NCBI GenBank assembly: GCA_949751835.1
Contig: CATKHK010000056.1
Location: forward strand, 248,001 to 312,000
Reading direction: 5' to 3'
From: Blepharisma japonicum
Taxonomy: Eukaryota; Ciliophora; Heterotrichea; Heterotrichida; Blepharismidae
DNA length: 64,000 nucleotides
The notes under the pieces were generated by a model. The model was given only the letters and a program-made list of their open reading frames with translations, was not told the DNA's origin and searched no databases. Both the position numbers and the translations under genes were made by a program. Shown here piece after piece: positions 57,068 through 64,000 of the stretch. Every line of letters begins with the position of its first letter. Position 1 is the first letter of the stretch.

Positions 57068-59734
57068 TTAAATTAATAAAAGATTTAAAATTAAGGGGGC
57101 ATTATCGTTTATTGGGGCAGATGCATTTTTCTCGATAAAAATCTGGGAGTATTTTTTCATGTATTTTTCACTTTTACCGGTTTGATTCATCTTTTTATAA
57201 CAAATTGCAATAAATTTATATAATTTTACAAATAAAATGTGCTTCTCAGAATAATTCTTCTTTAGACGCTTTAATGATTTAATTAAAACTTCCTTTGCTT
57301 TTTGATAATTATATTCTGTTCCTCATACGGTAGCTTTCATATAGCTCCGTTCAACAGAATTGACTATTTTATTATAAGTAAACTTTTTAGATTCATTTAT
57401 TCAGATTCTAGATTCAGCGGCATTATCTTTTATATAAATTCAATAATAAGCTTGGTTTAAACAAAACTCGAAATGCGATTTTAAGTTTTTGATTCTAATA
57501 TTACTATGTAAATCACTAGCTTTTCGAAAATATTTATCGGCTTCATCAGTATTTATAAATATATTTGAAACCGCAATATTGTTATATAAGTTAAATACAA
57601 TTTCAGATGATTCAGGTTTTGTTCCAAAAATGTATAAAGCTTTTACAAAATAGTCAATAGATTGTGTTGCCTCTTGTTTCAATGCATAAAAAATACCTAG
57701 ATTAATAAATAAATAACCTAATATTAGATTATCGTAAATAAAACTTGTTTCAAAATATTTTGTTGACTCCAAAAATAAATCAATAGCAGCGTTATATTTA
57801 CCGGATAAGCTATATAAAATCGCTATAAGAGAATTAAATTGAAACAATTTCCATTTATCTAATAATCTTTTTGAGTTTAACAATATTTTTCATTTCATGA
57901 GCCATGATTCGGATTCTTGATAATCTCTTAAATAAATACTTTTTAATGCACATAAACAATAAATTTCGCCTTTCTCATCACTATCATGCTGCAGTAGTAC
58001 CCCCCTATTACGTTGCCAAATATCAATGAGAGTATTTATCTTATCTGCATTCTGACTAAATAAATAAAAAGTGCATAAAATATCATAAAATAAAAAGCTG
58101 TTATAGTTTTTATTCTTCAAATTCTCTATTTTTTCATTTAGTCTCTGTATTCGATTATCAACTTCACTGAAATTGTGAGTTATAATATAAAATTTCAAAA
58201 TATTAAGCTCAAGAATAAAATAAAGCCAATTAAAATTAGAATTTTTTTCACAAAGTTTAAGGCTCCTTCTCAAAAATAGCTCACATATTTCGAAATTTCC
58301 TTCATTCCATTTAATATTCCCAAGAATCCTGTATACAGAACTAAAACTTATAATTTCTATATACTCAGAATTTTTGCATAATTTTAAACATTTTTTTGCC
58401 ATTTTTTGAGCTTGATTAAATCCAAAATTTTTTAAATAGAGCTCAGACAGTTTAAGATATATATCTATCAAATTTATTTTTTTGTATTTCTGTGATAAGT
58501 TTTTTGCTTTTAGATAATGCTGTTTTGATTTTCCAAAATTGTTCAGATAATTATAAGCTTCTGCTAGTTTAAAATGAAAATTAATATAAATTTGATAATT
58601 TATTGGATTTTTCTTACATAGATTTATGCCAAAAATATACTTTTCTATTGCTATTTCATATTCGCCTTTCAAAATATGAAATTCTGCGATATTTAAATAC
58701 CAATTCTGCAAATCTGATTGTGAGTTAATGACAGAAGAGTCAATGAAATTTTCGCATTTATCATAGTAAACTTTTGCATTTTCGAAATCTAGTCTGCTTT
58801 GATATAAAAATCCAAGATAAAGTCAAAGATAAAATTTTTCTTTATCGCTTTGAACCTCTTCTTCGCACTCTAGGGTATATTTTATAGCTTTTTTATAATT
58901 TTCGATAGAAATATAAATCCTTGACACTTCATAAGCAATTAAATTTTTTTTAGTAGGGAAGGCTCTTTGGAGATCCTTAACAGTTTGCTTTATTGATAAA
59001 CTTATTTCTGCTGTTTCTTTTTCTCTTGAAATTTGATCTGTCACACTTAAAGCTAAATTTAAAATTTCTTTACAAATGTTTGGATATGAGATTACTTTTT
59101 CACTTATAGACTTGCACAATAAAAATGATTTTTTAGCATAGTCATATTTTTTAGACCATAAGTACTCAATACCTCTTTGGTAAGAAAAAGCGAATAAATC
59201 TTTATTATTTTCTAATATCCAGTTAATTTCACATCCCATTAGATCAATGAGTGTAAAATAATTAAAATTGTAAATATGAAGGATAATTTTTTCAATTTGT
59301 AAAAAATCTATCACATCGTTTTGGAATATATTTTGTAAGGAAATTTCTTCAATATATTTATTTGTTTCATGCTGCGTTCTACTCAAAAAGAATTCTATTG
59401 GGCTAAGAAACAAATCATTTTTAATATATTTTGCATTCTGAATAAATTCTAATAAATCGTCAACTTGCTTTATTTGTCTGCATAATTCACTATAATATCT
59501 TGAATCTGCTATAGGTAGAGATAGACTTGAATTTATAATAGATTTTATTTGCTCTAAATATAAAAATAATTTCTTTCGAGACCCTTCGTCAATATTTTTG
59601 TATAAACTTATAATCATTTTATTTAATAAATCAGAGCACTTGTGATCTTCTACATGACTTTTGCAAAGATAGATGGAGCAAGTGCACACATTTAATGCAT
59701 CTTCTCCGCAGACCCCGCAAATTATATTTTCCAT
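57068..59734 (-). CDS. Zinc-finger/TPR protein family 2, copy B (apparently intact)
   Basis: 888 aa, one frame with TGA as Trp from MENIICGVCGED at 59734 to the TAA at 57068-57070. An in-frame ATG seven codons upstream exists, but MENIIC is the start shared by all copies. The N-terminal zinc pattern is C6-x2-C9-x7-C17-x-C19-x4-C24-x2-H27-x3-H31-x-C33 (B-box or HIT-like). The rest is helical with tetratricopeptide-type repeats (NWYLNIAEFHILKGEYEIAI, FHFKLAEAYNYLNNFGKSKQ, YLFINLGIFYALKQEATQSI). Probably a protein-interaction scaffold; partners unknown. It is the only copy of this family without a visible frameshift in the window. Confidence 0.85.
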
Positions 59735-59849
59735 TTTATTTTTATAGAAATGCATAATATCCGATTTAATTTTTTGTAATTTATGGCTGAAATAAAATTT
59801 AAACTAAAATCTATATGATAAATAAAGTTAAATATTTTAATACCTAGAA
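59735..59849. other. Upstream flank of TPR copy B
   Basis: Conserved with the flank of copy C (63039-63154); presumably promoter. Confidence 0.45.
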
Positions 59850-60058
59850 TTATGCTATATTTTTATAATGAATTTTTATTTCGAAATCTTGAATTAAAAG
59901 CAATGAAAGTTTTATATCAGCCTAATGCGCATTCTATATTATATTCTGCTTTAAAGAACTTCTATATATATAAAATATGTCTCATCAAAGGCCAAATTTT
60001 AACTTCTTTATGTGAGAGTTATCGTAATTTTTTAAATCGCATTTATTTACAATTATAA
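59850..60058 (-). pseudogene. Decayed Rab-like 3' relic upstream of TPR copy B
   Basis: Collinear with the Rab-like gene 3' part: ATTCTATATTATATTCTGCT versus the gene's ATTCTATATTAAAACCTG, CTTCTTTATGTGAGAG versus CTTCTTCATATGAGAC, and CGCATTTATTTACAAT versus CACATTTATTTCCAAT. Frame lost. The plus-strand ORF here is a shadow. Confidence 0.6.
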
Positions 60059-60204
60059 TTCAAAATATCTTTTCGGCAAAATCATTATATAATTCAATTA
60101 TAGATTCAATTCTTAAGTGAATGCATATCAGTTAATCAAATACTTTTTATTGAGGTTTAGCCATTTTGGGGCTAAAAAAAGATGTGGTTAATTCTTTTAT
60201 CGTC

Positions 60205-60370
60205 AGAGCTTAATCTTTAATTTTTTTGGAATTCTGATATTTCATCATCTAATATCTTTTTTACTGCGCTTATCAGGAAGAGCTATTAATGCTTAAATTA
60301 TTATGCTAATTAAATATTTAATAATTATGAATACAATAAACAAATGCTAATTGGTTTCTATATTGATAAT
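60205..60370. repeat. 3'-flank element of TPR family 2, copy 2 of 3
   Basis: Same element as 56905-57067, directly before the 3' end of TPR copy C. Confidence 0.8.
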
Positions 60371-63038
60371 TTAAAATAATAAAAAATTGAAATCTAAGGG
60401 AACATTATCATCTATGGTAACAGGAGCATTTCTCTTGATCAAAATCTGGGCGTATTTTTCCATGTATTTTTCACTTTTATCGGTTTGATTCATCTTTTGA
60501 TAGCAAATTGCAATAATTTTATATAATTTTTCAAATAAAAAGTGCTCTTTAGAATAATTCTTCTTTAGACGCTTTAATGATTTAATTAAAATTTCCTTTG
60601 CTTTTTGATAATTATATTCTATTCCTCATATGACTGCTTCAATATAGTTCCGTTCAACAGAATTGACTATTTTATTATAAGTAAACTTCTTAGATTCATT
60701 TATTCAGATTCTAGATTCAGTAGCATTATCTTTTATATAAATTCAATATAAGGCTTGGTTTAAACAAAAATCGAAATGTGATTTTAAGTTTTTGATTCTA
60801 ATATTACTATGCAAATCACTAGCTTTTCGAAAATATTTATCGACTTCATCAGTATTTAGAAATATATTTGAAACCGCAATATTGTTATATAAATTAAATA
60901 TAATTTCAGATGATTCAGGTTTTGTTCCAAAAATATATAAAGCTTTTACAAAATAGTCAACAGATTGTGCTGCCTCTTGTTTCAATCCATAAAAAAGACC
61001 TAGATTAATGAATGAATAACCTAATATTAGATTATCGTAAACAAGGCTTATTTCAAAATATTTTGTTGACTCCAAAAATAAATCAATAGCAGCGTTATAT
61101 TTATTGGATAAGCAATATACAGTCGCTATGAGAGAATTAAATTGAAACAATTTCCATTTATCTCGTCATCTTTTTGAGTTTAACAATATTTTTCATTTCA
61201 TAAACCATGATTCGGATTCTTGATAATTACTTAAATAAAGACTTTTTAATGCACATAAACAGTAAATTTCACCTTTCTCATCACTATCATGCTGCAGCAG
61301 TACCCCCCTATTACGTTGCCAAATGCCAATAAGAGTATTTACCTTATCTGCATTTTGACTAAATAAATAAAAAGTGCATAAAATATCATAAAATAAAAAG
61401 CTGTTATAGTTTTTATTCTTCAAATTCTCTATTTTTTCATTTAATCTCTGTATTCGATTATGGACTTCACCAAAATTGTGAGTTATAATGTAAAATTCCA
61501 AAATATTAAGCTCAATAATAAAATAAAGCCAATTAAAGTTAGGATTGTTTTCACAAAATTTAAGGCTACTTCTCAAAAATAGTTCACATTTTTCGAAATT
61601 TCCTTCATTACATTTAATATTCCCAAGAATCCTGTATACAGAACTAAAACTTATAATTTCTATAAACTCAGAATTTTTGCATAATTTTAAACATTTTTTT
61701 GCCATTTTTTGAGCTTGCTCAAATTCCAAATTTTTTAAATAGAGCTCAGACAGTTTAAGATATATCTATCAGATTTATTTTTTTGTATTTCTGTGATAAG
61801 TTTTTTGCTTTTAGGTAATGCTGTTTTGATTTTTCAAAATTGTTTAAATAATTATAAGCTTCTGCTAATTTAAAATGAAAATTAATATAAATTTGAAAAT
61901 TTGTTGAGTTTTTCTTACATAGATTTATACCAAAAATATACTTTTCTATTGCTATTTCATACTCGCCTTTCAAAATATGAAATTCTGCGATATTTAAATA
62001 CCAATTCTGCAAATCTGGTTGTGATTTAATGGCAGAAGAGTCAATGAAATTTTCGCATTTATCATAGTAAACTTTTGCATTTTCGAAATCTAGTCTGCTT
62101 TGATATAAAAATCCAAGATAAAGTCAAAGATAAAATTTTTCTTTGCCGCTTTGAATCCCTTCTTTGCACTTTAAGGTATATTTTATAGCTTTTTTATAGT
62201 TTTCGATAGAAATATAAATCCTTGACACCTCATAAGCAATTAAATTTTTTTTATCAGGAAATGTGCATATGAGATTATTCTTTGTAGTTTGCTTTATTGA
62301 TAAACTTATTTCTGCTGTTTCTTTTTCTCTTGAAATTTGATCTGTAACACTTAAAGCTAAATTTAAAATTTCTTTACAAATATTTGGATATGAAATTACT
62401 TTTTCACTTATCGACTTGCACAATAAAAATGATTTTTTAGCAGAGTCATATTTTTTAGACCATAAGTACTCAATACCTCTTTGGTAAGAAAAAGCGAATA
62501 AATCTTTATTATTTTCTAATATCCAATTAATTTCAGATCCCATTAGATCAATGAGTGTAAAATAATTAAAATTGTAAATATGAAGAATAATTTTTTCAAT
62601 TTGTAAAAAATCTATCACATCGTTTTGAAATATATTTTGTATCGAAATTTCTTCAATAAATTCATTTGTTTCATGCTGCGGTCTACTCAAAAAGAATTCT
62701 ATTGGGCTAAGAAACAAATCATTTTTAATATATTTTGCATTCTGAACAAATTCTAATAAATCGTCAACTTGCTTAATTTGTCTACATAATTCACTATAAT
62801 ATCTTGCATCTGCTATAGGTAGACATAGACTTGAATTTATTATTGATTTTATTTGCTCTAAATATAAAAATAATTTTTTTCGAGACCCTTCGTCAATATT
62901 TTTGTATAAACTTATAATCATTTTGTTTAATAAATCAGAGCACTTGTGATCTTCTACATGATTTTTGCAAAGATAGATGGAGCAAGTGCACACATTTAAT
63001 GCATCTTCTCCGCAGACTTCGCAAATTATATTTTCCAT
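60371..63038 (-). pseudogene. Zinc-finger/TPR family 2, copy C (single 2-nt frameshift)
   Basis: Very close to copy B over its whole length and open from MENIICEVCGED at 63038 to about 61760. There one AT dinucleotide of an ATATATAT tract is missing relative to copy B, so the frame runs into a stop after LIDIS. Downstream (61729 to about 60371) the other frame is open to the homologous stop. Either a recent pseudogene or a homopolymer/dinucleotide assembly error; the rest of the gene shows no damage. Confidence 0.8.
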
Positions 63039-63154
63039 TTTATTTTTATAGAATGGTATATCTCCAATTTAAGTTTTGTAATTTATGACTGAAATAAAAT
63101 TTAAACTAAAATCTATATGATAAATAAAGTTAAATATTTTAATACCTAGAATTA
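63039..63154. other. Upstream flank of TPR copy C
   Basis: Like 59735-59849. Confidence 0.45.
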
Positions 63155-63360
63155 TGCTATTTTTTATAATGAATTTTTATTTCGAAATCTTGAATTAAAA
63201 GCAATGAAAGTTTCATATCAGCCTAATGTGCCTTCTATATTATATTCTGCTTAAAAGAATTTCTATATATATAAAATATGTCTCATCAAAACCCAAATTT
63301 TAACTTCTTTATGTGAGAGTTATCGTAATTTTTTAAATCGCATTTATTTACAATTATAAT
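63155..63360 (-). pseudogene. Decayed Rab-like 3' relic upstream of TPR copy C
   Basis: Nearly the same as the relic at 59850-60058, so it was duplicated together with the TPR gene. Confidence 0.6.
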
Positions 63361-63884
63361 TAAAAATGCTATGCCTTGCTATTTCACTCTTTTCTATCAA
63401 TAAAAGTTATGATAAAAATGCTTGCCTATGATTTTCGAGACTTTTAGACCTAATACATCATTTCAGTACTTACAGAATTCAATATATGAGTACATGTACC
63501 GATGATTTTTATATGAGTAATATAAACTAAAGAATTTAAGAAACTTCTGATTAGACTTTTTTTCAATATACCCCTGTCTTCAAAACTTGTAATTTTTTAG
63601 GATTTCATATCTGTTAGTAGCTTTTAAAGGTAAGAATAAGAGCACAAACCAACTTCAAAGCATTTAATTATTTAATTTTGGTTTACCAGACCTTTTTGGC
63701 AAGTAAAAAGCATTTTATATTAAATTTGTATTTGTCTAACTCAATTTTGTTTCGGTACCCCGGATTTCTTTCCTTTCCAACGATTTACCCATTTTTCCTT
63801 CTTCTACCAACCAACCCCCCTTTTCCAGCACAATTTTTTGTGCATTCCTTTTTCCACCTTTTATGAGCAGGATAAAGCAGTATA
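63361..63884. other. Intergenic region with a pyrimidine-rich tract
   Basis: No gene is supported. At about 63745-63860 the plus strand is unusually C/T-rich (CCCC and TTTCC runs) compared with the A/T-rich spacers elsewhere. The ORF there (63678-63866) has an odd composition and no homologue among the repeats. Confidence 0.4.
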
Positions 63885-64000
63885 TTTTATCATCTAATAT
63901 CTGTGGTACTACACTTATCAGAAGAAGAGTTATTAATGCCTAAATTATCATAATGTTTAGAAATTTAAAAAATAAGAAAATAATTATGAATATAACAAAC
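63885..64000. repeat. 3'-flank element of TPR family 2, copy 3 of 3 (cut by the window end)
   Basis: Matches 56945-57030 and 60245-60335 (CATCTAATATCT, ACTTATCAG, AGTTATTAATGC, AATTATGAATATAACAAAC). In the other two places this element runs straight into a TPR gene 3' end. Confidence 0.75.

Noticed and set aside
59852-60058. 68-codon plus-strand ORF
   Set aside because: Overlaps a decayed minus-strand Rab relic; the matching region at 63155-63360 does not conserve the plus-strand frame.
63678-63866. 62-codon plus-strand ORF
   Set aside because: Odd pyrimidine-driven composition, no homologue in the repeated flanks and no recognisable motif.
1-64000. A mycoplasma or other code-4 bacterial source
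   Set aside because: Introns, delta-tubulin, importin alpha, TRAPP and GCP genes are eukaryotic.
1-64000. CRISPR arrays, rRNA genes, bacterial-type operon promoters or terminators
   Set aside because: No regularly spaced repeats or rRNA-like sequence seen; the genome is eukaryotic.

Overview
This window is AT-rich eukaryotic DNA from a ciliate that reads TGA as tryptophan and uses only TAA and TAG as stops. Conserved tryptophans of delta-tubulin, importin alpha, the ABCA transporter and a protein kinase all fall on in-frame TGA codons. Many genes look broken under the standard code but become single open frames when TGA is read as Trp. Six tiny introns (15 or 16 nt, GT...AG) also have to be removed. 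TGA=Trp together with 15/16-nt introns points to a heterotrich of the Blepharisma type; this is inference from code and introns, not a database match. Stentor uses the standard code, and Loxodes reassigns TAA/TAG.

Positions 1-31300 are a compact, conserved housekeeping region with gaps as short as 16-18 bp. In order it holds: an SR-tailed cyclophilin (+), a full-length ABCA transporter (-), an unknown 235-aa protein (+), NOB1 (+), a repeat protein with F-x-P motifs (+), a GCP5/6-like gamma-tubulin complex subunit (+), a coiled-coil RING protein (+), a small CaaX ubiquitin-like protein (-), an SPX-EXS (XPR1-like) protein (-), a long coiled-coil protein (-), a second RING protein (+), importin alpha (+), delta-tubulin (+), a VPS9-domain Rab GEF (+), a FYVE-like zinc-finger protein (+), an OSR1/SPAK-like kinase (+) and a TRAPPC2L-like subunit (+). 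Two themes recur: microtubule-organising/basal-body proteins and endosomal/vesicle traffic.

Positions 31300-37400 carry a head-to-tail duplication of about 2.5 kb. Unit 1 keeps an intact C2H2 zinc-finger gene and a truncated, decayed HtrA fragment. Unit 2 has a decayed zinc-finger copy carrying a 102-bp insertion, and the intact HtrA protease gene.

Positions 37800-64000 are a fast-changing, repeat-built accessory region. It starts with a 4.6-kb tandem duplication of a three-gene block: a B-box-like/TPR gene (+), a Rab-like GTPase (-) and a kelch-like gene (+, truncated in unit 1). Next comes a mosaic of a second zinc-finger/TPR family (one apparently intact copy, one with a 2-nt frameshift, one heavily broken, plus fragments). 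Interleaved with it are three multi-pass membrane paralogues and several decayed Rab relics. A 100-N scaffold gap lies inside one membrane gene, and its flanks abut exactly when compared with the neighbouring paralogue. The repeat phase at the right edge predicts another TPR copy just past base 64000.
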